Notes under the pieces: generated by a model
What the model saw: only the letters and a program-made list of their open reading frames with translations
What the model was told of the DNA's origin: nothing
Database searches by the model: none
Translations under genes and position numbers: made by a program
Shown: positions 9,001 to 16,128 of the stretch, piece after piece
Numbering within the stretch: the stretch's first letter is position 1
How the letters are laid out: each line of letters starts with the position of its first letter
Source of the DNA: a bacterium
GTDB taxonomy: Bacteria > Verrucomicrobiota > Verrucomicrobiia > Limisphaerales > RI-55
Length of the DNA stretch: 64,000 nucleotides
Reading direction: 5' to 3'
NCBI GenBank assembly: GCA_016124235.1
Contig: WGOC01000029.1
Coordinates: 24,725-88,724, forward strand

Positions 9001-11253
9001 AATCGGAAGAAGCTCTTCAGCCGGATTGCCACCGGCAACTGGGATGCCGTGATCGTGACGCACTCGGGCTTCGAACGGATCCCGCTGGCCCATGAGACGA
9101 AGAAGCGGTTCTTTGATGAGCAGCTTCATGAGTTGGAAGTGATCCGTCGCGAACAGGCCGACGGGTCCAACAGCCGCGTGGTCAAGGAACTGGAGCGGGC
9201 CAGGAAGCGGCTGGAAACCAGGCTTCACGGACTGGCGGCCGATCAAAAAAAAGACAACACACTCACCTTTGAAGAGCTGGGTGTCGATCGACTGTTCGTC
9301 GACGAGGCGCACTACTTCAAAAACCTGTTTTATGTCACGAAGATGACCCGCATTGCCGGCTTGCCGCAAACGGCCAGCGAACGCGCCTTCGACATGTATC
9401 TGAAAGTGCGTCACATCCAGTCGCTCAACGGCGGTGGCGGTGTGGTCTTTGCAACGGGAACTCCCATCGCCAACAGCATGGCCGAGATGTTCACCATGCA
9501 ACGCTACCTTCAACCCGATGATTTGAAGAACCATCATCTGAATCATTTCGATTCGTGGGCAGCGACGTTTGGCGAGCCGGTGACGGCAATGGAGCTGTCT
9601 CCGGACGGCGCTGGGTATCGCCTGAATACCCGGTTCGCCCGGTTCATCAATGTCCCGGAGTTGATGCAGATGTTCCGCCAGTCCGCCGAAGTGCAGACCG
9701 CCGCCATGCTGCATCTGCCACGCCCGAATCTCGAAGGCGAGAAGCCCACGATCAGGAACGCACCGGCAACGGAAGACCTGAAAGAATTTGTCGAACATCT
9801 GGTGGCAAGGGCCGACCGCATCCGCATGCGGCAGGTTCATCCCCACGAAGACAACATGCTGAAGATCACTTCAGAAGGCCGGAAGGCGGCACTCGATCTC
9901 AGGCTGATCCAGCCCTCGGCCCCGGATGATCCCCGGGGAAAGGTCAATCAAGCGATCGAAAACATCTTCCGCATCTGGCAGGAAACGAACGTTGATCGCT
10001 CCACACAACTGGTCTTTTGCGATCTCTCAACACCCCGGGACAAGGGGTTCTCAGTTTATCGCGACGCGGCGGAAAAGTTGGAGCGCTTGGGCGTGCCGGA
10101 TACGGAGATTGCCTTCATCCAGGATCATGATTCGGACGCGGCGAAACTGGCATTGTTCCGGGACGTGCGATCGGGCAAGGTGCGCGTTCTTTTCGGCAGC
10201 ACGCAGAAGATGGGCTCGGGAACGAACGTGCAGGAGCGATTGATTGCCTTGCATCACCTGGACGCCCCGTGGCGACCGGCAGACGTGGAGCAGCGCGAAG
10301 GGCGAATCCAGCGGCAGGGAAACAAGAACCAAGTCGTTTCCATCTATCGTTATGTGACCGAAGGTTCGTTTGACGCCTATATGTGGCAAACGCTGGAGAC
10401 GAAGGCGAAATTCATCGCCCAGGTCATGAGCGGCGACATGACGATACGGCGGCTGGAAGATTTGGAATCAGCGGCGCTGACCTATGCTGAAGTGAAGGCC
10501 ATCGCATCCGGCAATCCGCTCGTCATTGAGAAGGCCCAGGTGGACGCCGAGTTGATGCGGCTTACCCGATTGCGTTCCGCCCATGCCGAGGAACAATTTC
10601 GCATCCGGACCAGTCTCCGGCACGCGCACGAAGACGGCGCAATGTTCACGGCACGCCAGGTAAACATCCGCCAGGACATCTCGATCCGACAGGATACGTC
10701 CGGGGACAAGTTTGCCATCGAATTGGACGGACAGACGCTCAACAACCGCGGGGTAGCCGGGGAGTTAATTCTGCGTCGGGCCGGGAAGGTGAAGGACCGA
10801 TTCGGCGATGATGTTCGCATCGGTCGCTTCGCGGGTTTCGATTTGTTCCTGCGCGTCACATTCAACAATGATGTCGAGATCATCGTGCGCGGGAAGAACA
10901 GCTACGCGGCCCGCGTCACGGACACAGCATTGGGTACGATTCGTTCACTCGAAGCCACGGTCCAGGGTTTTGAGGAACGCGCTGTGAGGCTGGAAGCCGA
11001 CGTCGCCGACGCCCTGAAGCGCACCAAGGAACTTGAAACCAAGGTGGGCGCTCCGTTCGAGAAGGAGGAACGGTATCAGGAGCTGACCCGTCGGCAGAGC
11101 CAAATCGAGGAAGCGCTCGACCTCACCAGGAACCAGGCGCCCAGCCAGATCGAGGCGGAGCCTGGTGAATCAGTCGATCGAAAGAACTCCGAACGCCATT
11201 CTCAGCGCAACTACCAACCCCATCGTGGCCGCCGCACGGCCATCCACTCCTGA
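6067..11253 (+). CDS. giant N6-adenine-methylase / SNF2-like DEAH helicase fusion protein
   Basis: The protein has 1,728 residues. Residues 1-130 are low-complexity and overprinted by another ORF. A conserved lead-in starts near 132 (YRITEDDRLGEGG). The SAM-dependent methylase has motif I at about 250 (ILEPACGIGHF) and the catalytic loop NVPF at 317-320, a variant of NPPF. An SF2 helicase follows: Walker A VVGAGKT (917-923), DEAH at 1079-1082, ATGTP motif near 1135, and motif VI QREGRIQRQ at 1409. The C-terminus (about 1,480-1,728) is coiled-coil rich. Proteins of this build are typical of ICEs and large conjugative plasmids, where roles in DNA protection or anti-restriction are suspected. 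I do not claim a proven activity. The conserved part could start well downstream of 6067. Confidence 0.8.
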   Translation: MAIRRQSPQSDQQQLDLFSTPRLNHDTADSIWTDGRETLARVPSPDGARPGAEGDSPSNAARSGREDEGRNGHTAHSIDPAGINGTTGPRPGVGNGSREIHPPPSRVLDLAVGHTAFGRGRLTAEVPQSNPNAYRITEDDRLGEGGPKQKFRQNLKAVEILRTLDAEERPATPAEKAALVKYVGWGAMPQVFDDDNRDWTGEREALRNNLSDEEFESARATTLNAHYTSPVVVGAMYRALERSGFPGGRILEPACGIGHFIGMMPETILRRSTITGVEIDPLTARIAKALYPDADIRQQPFEQTKLADGFYDLAISNVPFGDYPVHDPRWNRFKLPIHDYFFAATLEKVRPDGLVLFITSRGTMDKFDSTLRELLTQRAEFLGALRLPNDSFKKNAGTEVTTDIVMLRKLRPGEPPTGPAWKSLADHINDLGEAFTINEYFARRPEMMLGNMRYTGRMYHVHEPTLEPDGRHLSEALDRVIERLPQNIYEARTQQIAEPALDQTLPAPDVVKPNAYCLHDGMVCIREEDTLRPLNDLPIQTRSRIRGMVQLRDAVRDCLRLQMDGSAEDQVVEARFQLNLAYDRFVSRFGPVNLRTNQRAFDGDPDLPLLLSLEHFNDETKAAQKAAIFTERTIHPRQPVDSAGTPKEALVASLNERGRVDLERMAHLLARPVDDFLPELKGIVFLNPQSNWWETDDQYLSGNVREKLAAAEAAAVADPRFAENVEALKSVQPPDLSATEIDVRLGSAWLPPEDVSDFANSLLNIPSGVGVSHIPALGTWHVNGNWEARGATANTTDWGTDRYTALELIEASLNLKTPTVYDTVDDKPVVNAQSTEAAREKQERIKERFKEWVWSDDSRRERLCRLYNDTFNHTRLRTFNGDHLTLPGASGTIQLHGHQKAGVWRILQTPNTLLAHVVGAGKTFTMVAAAMELKRLGLARKPLFAVPNHMLGQFSTELLTLYPNANILVAGKADFESRNRKKLFSRIATGNWDAVIVTHSGFERIPLAHETKKRFFDEQLHELEVIRREQADGSNSRVVKELERARKRLETRLHGLAADQKKDNTLTFEELGVDRLFVDEAHYFKNLFYVTKMTRIAGLPQTASERAFDMYLKVRHIQSLNGGGGVVFATGTPIANSMAEMFTMQRYLQPDDLKNHHLNHFDSWAATFGEPVTAMELSPDGAGYRLNTRFARFINVPELMQMFRQSAEVQTAAMLHLPRPNLEGEKPTIRNAPATEDLKEFVEHLVARADRIRMRQVHPHEDNMLKITSEGRKAALDLRLIQPSAPDDPRGKVNQAIENIFRIWQETNVDRSTQLVFCDLSTPRDKGFSVYRDAAEKLERLGVPDTEIAFIQDHDSDAAKLALFRDVRSGKVRVLFGSTQKMGSGTNVQERLIALHHLDAPWRPADVEQREGRIQRQGNKNQVVSIYRYVTEGSFDAYMWQTLETKAKFIAQVMSGDMTIRRLEDLESAALTYAEVKAIASGNPLVIEKAQVDAELMRLTRLRSAHAEEQFRIRTSLRHAHEDGAMFTARQVNIRQDISIRQDTSGDKFAIELDGQTLNNRGVAGELILRRAGKVKDRFGDDVRIGRFAGFDLFLRVTFNNDVEIIVRGKNSYAARVTDTALGTIRSLEATVQGFEERAVRLEADVADALKRTKELETKVGAPFEKEERYQELTRRQSQIEEALDLTRNQAPSQIEAEPGESVDRKNSERHSQRNYQPHRGRRTAIHS
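6140..6433 (+). CDS. TnpV-like small protein overprinted on the helicase 5' end
   Basis: This 97-residue ORF lies in another frame inside the first 370 bp of the methylase-helicase ORF. Residues 1-82 look like genuine protein: MTPLTQYGRMAEKHWREF, then an acidic/basic helical stretch (MLLEAEEKTKDEMATL) and QQAHDQAWEMVREKYILLP. The pattern resembles TnpV-type small proteins of integrative elements. In contrast, the helicase frame over the same bases is Gly/Pro/Arg-rich and low in complexity. Either this gene is real and the helicase starts later (after about 6433), or both are translated. The TnpV resemblance is from memory of family style, not a search. Confidence 0.55.
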   Translation: MTPLTQYGRMAEKHWREFLPRMVRDLEQKGILHQMLLEAEEKTKDEMATLRTQLIRQGSTAQQAHDQAWEMVREKYILLPPESLTLRSATRPSAGGD

Positions 11254-11267
11254 CCAGCACACAGGGC

Positions 11268-11492
11268 ATGAAAGAAGTATTTATGGAAACAACTCTCGAA
11301 CCCGAACCGCCGTTCAAGAGCAAGTCGGAACGACTCGCCTACTCGGTGCAGGAAGCCGCCGATCTTTTGGGCGTAAACTATTTCAGCATCTACCGCCTGA
11401 TCCAGCGGGGACAGCTCAAGGTTTGCCGGGTGCTCCGAGGCAAACTGCTCATCCCGCGCGACGAACTACTGAAGCTGCTGAAGTCGCAATGA
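11268..11492 (+). CDS. excisionase-family (MerR-like) HTH protein
   Basis: This 74-residue protein contains the helix-turn-helix typical of excisionase-type proteins: AYSVQEAADLLGVNYFSIYRLIQRGQLKVCRVLRGKLL, split here as YSVQEAADLLGVNYFSIY plus RGQLKVCRV, followed by IPRDELLKLL. Such proteins bend DNA at attachment sites or regulate element genes. An ATG at 11283 would give METTLEPE and is an alternative start. It is the last gene before the element's inferred end at 11,711, which suits an Xis/recombination-directionality role, although no integrase is visible at this end. Confidence 0.7.
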   Translation: MKEVFMETTLEPEPPFKSKSERLAYSVQEAADLLGVNYFSIYRLIQRGQLKVCRVLRGKLLIPRDELLKLLKSQ

Positions 11493-11710
11493 CGATGAGA
11501 CGAGCGCAACGAACGACCCCGCATTGGAGCCCTTCCAAGAGGGCGAGTGATGCCAGAAGTACTATACCGCCGTTCTATACTATATGCCGTTTTTCGAGCC
11601 AAAAGCAGCCAAAGAGAACCAACGCCAAAAGTGCATGAAACTCCTGAAAACATTGAGCGAATCAACGATTGCCAACGAGAATCAAAAATGGCCAAAAACC
11701 CTGGTTTACA
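11493..11710. other. terminal non-coding segment of the conjugative element
   Basis: No convincing gene is present between the excisionase-like stop and the tRNA fragment. Base composition becomes clearly more AT-rich from about 11,550. Short repeats are visible: CTATAC twice near 11,563-11,582, and several CCAAAA motifs between 11,600 and 11,700. These could be arm-type binding sites for integrase or Xis, but that is inference. Open frames here lack any recognisable protein character. Confidence 0.4.
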
Positions 11711-11750
11711 ATTTCGAGTCAGGTGCCTTTAACCACTCAGCCACCCTTCC
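11711..11750 (-). pseudogene. 5' half of tRNA-Ser(CGA), probable attachment-site scar
   Basis: On the minus strand from 11,750 downward the sequence reads as a serine tRNA: acceptor strand GGAAGGG, TG, D-arm GCTGAGTGGTTAAAGGC, A26, anticodon-stem strand CCTGA and loop CTCGAAA with anticodon CGA. From the base after the loop the sequence (TTGTAAACC) no longer pairs with CCTGA, and no variable arm, T-loop or acceptor 3' strand follows. The match therefore stops in the anticodon loop or stem, a common tyrosine-recombinase crossover point. The conjugative element lies immediately on the side where the 3' half should be. I infer integration into or at this tRNA gene. Confidence 0.72.
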
Positions 11751-11878
11751 CGCCGGGCCGCTCTTGATAGTCCAAGCTTACCCCGGCGGCAACGGTTTTC
11801 GATCGCGTTCTGGTCCTTTGTGAATTATCGATTCGGACATTGAAATCCGTCGGCTCCTGCCCATATCCTCCCGGCATC

Positions 11879-12247
11879 ATGATCACCAAGCACCTAATCA
11901 AATTCTTTTCTGTAATTCTCCTTGGCGCAACTGTTGTGGCTTTCTCGGGCTGCAGCGGCGGCAACAAATCGAGCGGTTCCGTCGATCAGGCAAAAGTCGC
12001 TGAACTGAAGGCCAAGATCGACAAGGGCGACGGGGATGCTGCATTCCAACTCGGGGAGCTGTACGCCGCACACTCAGATGATAAGGAATCTGCCATCAAC
12101 GCTGCATTATATTTCACGGTTGCGGGTGGTTTGGGCAATGGCAATGCAAAGGCCGGCCTGGATGCCATTAGCGCCGCGCTGACGCCCGAAGATAAGATGG
12201 AACTGGACCGTCGCGTTTCCGCTTACAAGATGCCGACGACCAAGTGA
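11879..12247 (+). CDS. small lipoprotein with one Sel1/TPR-like repeat
   Basis: This 122-residue protein starts at ATG 11,879 (MITKHLIKFFSVILL). The signal peptide ends in lipobox FSGC, so it should be lipid-anchored. Residues about 48-100 (KGDGDAAFQLGELYA, then AALYFTVAGGLGNGNAKAGL) resemble a single Sel1-like repeat with the usual Ala/Gly/Leu spacing. It is the first backbone gene after the tRNA scar and has no obvious operon partner, being convergent with the CotH gene. It may mediate protein-protein contacts in the envelope; function is unknown. Confidence 0.6.
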   Translation: MITKHLIKFFSVILLGATVVAFSGCSGGNKSSGSVDQAKVAELKAKIDKGDGDAAFQLGELYAAHSDDKESAINAALYFTVAGGLGNGNAKAGLDAISAALTPEDKMELDRRVSAYKMPTTK

Positions 12248-12262
12248 CTTCTTTCAGCTAAA

Positions 12263-14725
12263 TCAGCGCGTTGGCCATTCGACCAGCGCGCTCCAGTCTT
12301 TCTCAAACCGGGTCCGTGCCATGAGGTGCAGGCCCGGTTTTATTTTGATCACCGCAATCTCTTTGGATGCACTGGTGGAAGGGTCGCCCCCGATGCGCCG
12401 CGGATCGGTGCCATCCAAGGTGTAGTAGACGTCACCGCGGTCGGTTGACACGATCAAGCCTTCGGCATTTTGCACGATCTTGGGCGCGGCGAGATCTGGA
12501 ACCAGCCCCTGGGCGTAAAGTTGCGCGAGCACGATGTCGGAGCGCTTCGGAATAAAATCGCTCAAGATCCGATCCCGTTCGGTGCGCCAGTCGTCATCCC
12601 GGTTGAGCGGACCTTTCAACATTTCCCCGTTTGATCCAATCCGCGGCGGCGTTCCCATGGGAAAGCCCGCCTGTGTATCGCCCCAGCGGGCGGACTCAGC
12701 AATAGCGGCCGATTCGATCTCAGCAGCCCGCGCCCTAAACCTCCGGGTCACATTTTCCGCCGTAAGCAGCCCGTCATTGTAGAAACGCTTTTGGATATGA
12801 TCGGCCACCAGAACGCGAAATTCTGCGTTGTCGAGGCATTGTTGCCACAGCCATTGCGGATTACTGGTGTCGAGATCCTGACCGGCGGGAAACGGACCGG
12901 TGCGGTCTTCATTCACGTCAAGAAACGTGTGTTCCGCATCCCAGATAATGAATTGAAAGCCGCGGTCACCTTTGCGATTGCGCAAGCCATACCAATTGTT
13001 CGGCCGCATGTTACCGCCAAATTTGGTAACCGGTGCGTCCATGTTTCCGCCGTAGAAGATCACCAGCATGTAGTCGATTAAGTCATCGGGATCGAGCAAG
13101 ATCGGGTAATCCGTGTTGCGCGTCCCATCCGGATTCTTTCCCAGCAGTCTTTGATAGCGGGCGTTGTCGGCGAGGCCGGCCCGCGCGATCTCATTCAACT
13201 GTTTCCACGCGTCAATGGTGCCGTCGGTCGTCGTCGTCCCGAATGAATTCATCCCACCCTCGCCAAAGCCCGAGTTTACTTTGATCACGTCGTAGTCGTC
13301 CTTGTCACCACCCAGGTAGCTCGCCCCAAACGAAGCCTCTGGACGCTCGCAGGTATTATAGAGGCCCCAATAAATTCCGTTGATATACAGATGCACAAAG
13401 TCGCCGCGCGCGCCGGGATGGTCCATCGCAAGTTGCAGATCGCGGTTAAATTCGTCCCGCAGGAAAATCGCGCGCGGGTCCGCCTGAAAACTCCATGAAT
13501 AGTTCTGCGTGGTGCGCAGGTCCAGATTGTCGAATTCCTTGGCACCCTCTTCTCCAAACAGCGCATACTTCAATTTCGCATCGCCGTATTCCTTGCGAAA
13601 GAAAAGCCGGAACGCGTGCTTCGGATTCATCGGCATCCGACTGAAGCCACCACGAATGCGGATGCCGGCGTCGATATGAAATCCGTCTTCACCGTCGGTT
13701 CGAATGTATTCCACTGAAACCGGCTTCTCCGTTGCCCGACCGTCCCGACCCGCGTTCGCATAGATTCCTTTGTCGGCGCCAAACAGGTCGTCCAGGTTCA
13801 TGACGAGCGAAACGGTCGGCAACGATTTCAGCCCGGCGACGATTTCGTCCTTGAACCGCGGATCGTCAACCACCTTGGGATCCATACCGAAATCAACGCG
13901 GTTGTCGCCCCAGGTGAAAGGCCAGCCTGCCGGCGGTAATCCGTCGGCCGATTGCCGAATGATGTCGTTGGCGAATAGAAACGTGTCGGTCTTTACCGAC
14001 GACGGCGAGAAACCTTCCTTAAACGCTGCCGCGCGAATCACCGTCGTGCGACCGATTTCGATTGCTGTTCGATAGATCTCGCCATGCGTCGCCGTGGGTT
14101 CTGTTCCGTCCAGGGTATAACGAATCTCCGCCCCCTCGGTCGCCGTCGTCAGTTCCAATTTAACAGGCTGATTCTGCCAACCGCGTTTGTGGCTTAACTT
14201 CACCGCATCAACTTTTCCCTGCCGGACTGAGGCATTGGGGGCTCCCGGCGTCGGGGTGACGAAGTAGTCACGCTTTCCCGCCGAAACAAAACCGTAGGAT
14301 CGGTCGTTCTTTTGCGCCGGATAAGCCGGTGAAAATTTGTCGGCGATTGAGCCGTCCGGTCGGATCAACGCGAGATAATCACCCTTCTTCTTCAGCTTGA
14401 AATTGGCGTGCAACGGCCGGCCTGCGGCCGCGCGGTTCTTGTCGGAAGCAAAGACGATCAGATAACCATCGGCCGCCAACTCGACGGCAGGAAACTGCCA
14501 CCGTTTCGGATCCGTGGCTTTATCCGTGAGCGACCAGCCCATTAAATTCACGGCCGCGTCGCCGCCATTATGAATCTCAATCCAGTCCGGTCGGTCGCCG
14601 TCTTCATCCCGCAATCCGGAAACGTTGTTCGCGAGGATTTCCGAAATCACGACGTTGTCGGCTGCGTGGACCGCCGGGAGCGAAACCGCAAGAACAAGCG
14701 CTCCGATTAGAATCAGTCTGTGCAT
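12263..14725 (-). CDS. secreted lamin-tail / CotH-kinase-like protein
   Basis: This 820-residue exported protein has a signal peptide MHRLILIGALVLAVSLPAVHA. I placed the start at 14,725 because the longer frame adds a non-signal N-terminus. Residues about 22-140 look like a lamin-tail domain (VISEILANN, DWIEIHNGG, LMGWSLTD). A chitobiase-C-terminal-like bacterial Ig segment follows (IRYTLDGTEPTATHGE, about 200-250), repeated at the C-terminus (VYYTLDGTDPRRIGG). In between lies a CotH-like region (about 300-680: IRIRGGFSRMPMNPKHAFR, YINGIYWGLYN). CotH proteins are atypical protein kinases of spore coats. Here the protein is probably cell-surface or secreted. It follows the EF-hand gene by 47 bases on the same strand. 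Confidence 0.72.
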   Translation of the reverse strand: MHRLILIGALVLAVSLPAVHAADNVVISEILANNVSGLRDEDGDRPDWIEIHNGGDAAVNLMGWSLTDKATDPKRWQFPAVELAADGYLIVFASDKNRAAAGRPLHANFKLKKKGDYLALIRPDGSIADKFSPAYPAQKNDRSYGFVSAGKRDYFVTPTPGAPNASVRQGKVDAVKLSHKRGWQNQPVKLELTTATEGAEIRYTLDGTEPTATHGEIYRTAIEIGRTTVIRAAAFKEGFSPSSVKTDTFLFANDIIRQSADGLPPAGWPFTWGDNRVDFGMDPKVVDDPRFKDEIVAGLKSLPTVSLVMNLDDLFGADKGIYANAGRDGRATEKPVSVEYIRTDGEDGFHIDAGIRIRGGFSRMPMNPKHAFRLFFRKEYGDAKLKYALFGEEGAKEFDNLDLRTTQNYSWSFQADPRAIFLRDEFNRDLQLAMDHPGARGDFVHLYINGIYWGLYNTCERPEASFGASYLGGDKDDYDVIKVNSGFGEGGMNSFGTTTTDGTIDAWKQLNEIARAGLADNARYQRLLGKNPDGTRNTDYPILLDPDDLIDYMLVIFYGGNMDAPVTKFGGNMRPNNWYGLRNRKGDRGFQFIIWDAEHTFLDVNEDRTGPFPAGQDLDTSNPQWLWQQCLDNAEFRVLVADHIQKRFYNDGLLTAENVTRRFRARAAEIESAAIAESARWGDTQAGFPMGTPPRIGSNGEMLKGPLNRDDDWRTERDRILSDFIPKRSDIVLAQLYAQGLVPDLAAPKIVQNAEGLIVSTDRGDVYYTLDGTDPRRIGGDPSTSASKEIAVIKIKPGLHLMARTRFEKDWSALVEWPTR

Positions 14726-14772
14726 GGCTTTGGCGTAGTTCAATTGTTGGCTCCAATTACTCCCAATCCTGA

Positions 14773-15417
14773 TCAACGGGCAACGGCTTGCCCCAGTCCG
14801 GCTTTGCGCACCGCGTCAAGTTCATCGGCGCTGAGACGCCCGTCGTGATCACGATCAAATTGCGCGAGCGGATTCGCTTGCGGACCACCGCGGCCACCAA
14901 ACATTCCACCCGGCCCACGATCCGGCGGCCGGCGCAGCATCGTCCCGAACATGCGCGGCAGTCCTTTGACCTTGCCGGCCAGAATGGCGTCCGCCATCCG
15001 TTCCCGTTCCGCATCATCGAGATCCCCGTCGTTGTTCGCATCGTATTCCTTTTGCGCATTGCCCCAGGCGATGCGAATCCCGTTGTTGGCGGCTTGCGAT
15101 TCTTCGTCGTTCAGCTGGCCGTCCTTGTCCTTGTCATACATTTCGATGATTTCCGGTGGCATTTGAAACATCGGGTTTTGCCCGCCGCGTCGCATTGCCG
15201 ATTGTTTCTGCGCAGCGCGTGCGGCTTCCCTTTCGTCAGCGTTCAACCAGCCATCTCCATTGGCGTCGAATTTCGCCACGATTGCCGCCCGCCGAGTGGC
15301 GTATATTTCGCCCGGTTCAGCGAAGGCCGTTTGGCTAAACAATGTCGCCAAACAGCAAACTGCCAACATCGAAACGCAGCACTGTGAAAATCGGCTAACC
15401 GGGAGAGCACACCTCAT
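14773..15417 (-). CDS. secreted EF-hand calcium-binding protein
   Basis: This 214-residue exported protein has a signal peptide ending QTAFA, with start at 15,417 (MRCALPV). Four canonical EF-hand loops are visible: DANGDGWLNADE, DKDKDGQLNDEE, DANNDGDLDDAE and DRDHDGRLSADE. Each has Asp/Asn at positions 1, 3 and 5, Gly at 6 and Glu at 12. A Gly/Arg/Pro-rich linker lies between loops 3 and 4. It is likely a periplasmic or secreted calcium-binding protein. The downstream CotH/lamin-tail gene is on the same strand and probably co-transcribed; the pairing suggests a calcium-dependent partner, which is inference. Confidence 0.78.
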   Translation of the reverse strand: MRCALPVSRFSQCCVSMLAVCCLATLFSQTAFAEPGEIYATRRAAIVAKFDANGDGWLNADEREAARAAQKQSAMRRGGQNPMFQMPPEIIEMYDKDKDGQLNDEESQAANNGIRIAWGNAQKEYDANNDGDLDDAERERMADAILAGKVKGLPRMFGTMLRRPPDRGPGGMFGGRGGPQANPLAQFDRDHDGRLSADELDAVRKAGLGQAVAR

Positions 15418-15556
15418 GGTGATAAGTTGTTGGGATTCGGCCACGGGCTTATGTGACAGCAGTGTCACGAAAAAGTTACGGCCGTAAATCGAAAAATCGC
15501 CCGTCGAGGACAAACCCGAGTGGAGGAGCTTCCTATGAATCGGCCTTGGCGGAGGA

Positions 15557-16027
15557 TCAGTGCTTGTGTTTGCAAGCGCCCAATCGCTTCAACGCGTCGC
15601 AGGAGCCGGTGATTTGCAGCTGCTGCGACGAGACCGAAAAGCCAAGCTTGTGCACGATTTCGTTCTCCAACTCGGCGATCCGGGCACTTTCAAACTCAAC
15701 GATCTTTTCACAATCCTTGCAGATGATGTGATTGTGATGCGGATGGTCGGCGTAGTTTGGATCGTAGAATTTGTATTCCTTGCCGAAGTCCATTTCCCGC
15801 ACAAGACCGCTCTCGGTCAACAACGGCAAAGTCCGGTAAACCGTGGCCCGGGAAACGGAATGATCGCGTTCGCGGGACCATTCGATCAACTGATCCGCGG
15901 TAAAGTGTTCGTTCGTGCTGAACACTGTATCGATGATCGCCATGCGCTGTCCGGTCATGCGCAGTTGCTTCGTTTCCAGAAAATCCAGAAATCGCTTTTT
16001 AGCTTCTTGGTTCAGCGTGCCAGCCAC
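15557..16027 (-). CDS. fur: Fur-family ferric/peroxide uptake regulator
   Basis: This 156-residue protein has the Fur layout. The N-terminal winged helix spans residues 8-90 (LRMTGQRMAIIDTVF, FTADQLIEW, VSRATVYRTLPLLTESGLV). The C-terminal dimerisation domain has the His-rich metal site (DHPHHNHIICKDC, CxxC) and a second Cys pair near the end (SCDALKRLGAC), expected to hold structural zinc. The recognition helix phrase SRATVYRTL is diagnostic. Fur represses iron genes with Fe(II) as corepressor; a PerR or Zur role cannot be excluded from sequence alone. It is divergent from cinA across a 101-bp gap. Confidence 0.85.
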   Translation of the reverse strand: MAGTLNQEAKKRFLDFLETKQLRMTGQRMAIIDTVFSTNEHFTADQLIEWSRERDHSVSRATVYRTLPLLTESGLVREMDFGKEYKFYDPNYADHPHHNHIICKDCEKIVEFESARIAELENEIVHKLGFSVSSQQLQITGSCDALKRLGACKHKH

Positions 16028-16128
16028 GCACGCACTATAGAAACGAAGGTCGGCAAGTCAACGCACGCCTTGGCCAACGATCGACAAATCATGCTCGCCT
16101 CAGGTCAAAGGAAGACAACAATTGCGAC

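Noticed and set aside
14788..15387. 199-residue plus-strand ORF opposite the EF-hand gene
   Set aside because: The minus strand has four perfect EF-hand loops with a signal peptide; the plus ORF is its shadow.
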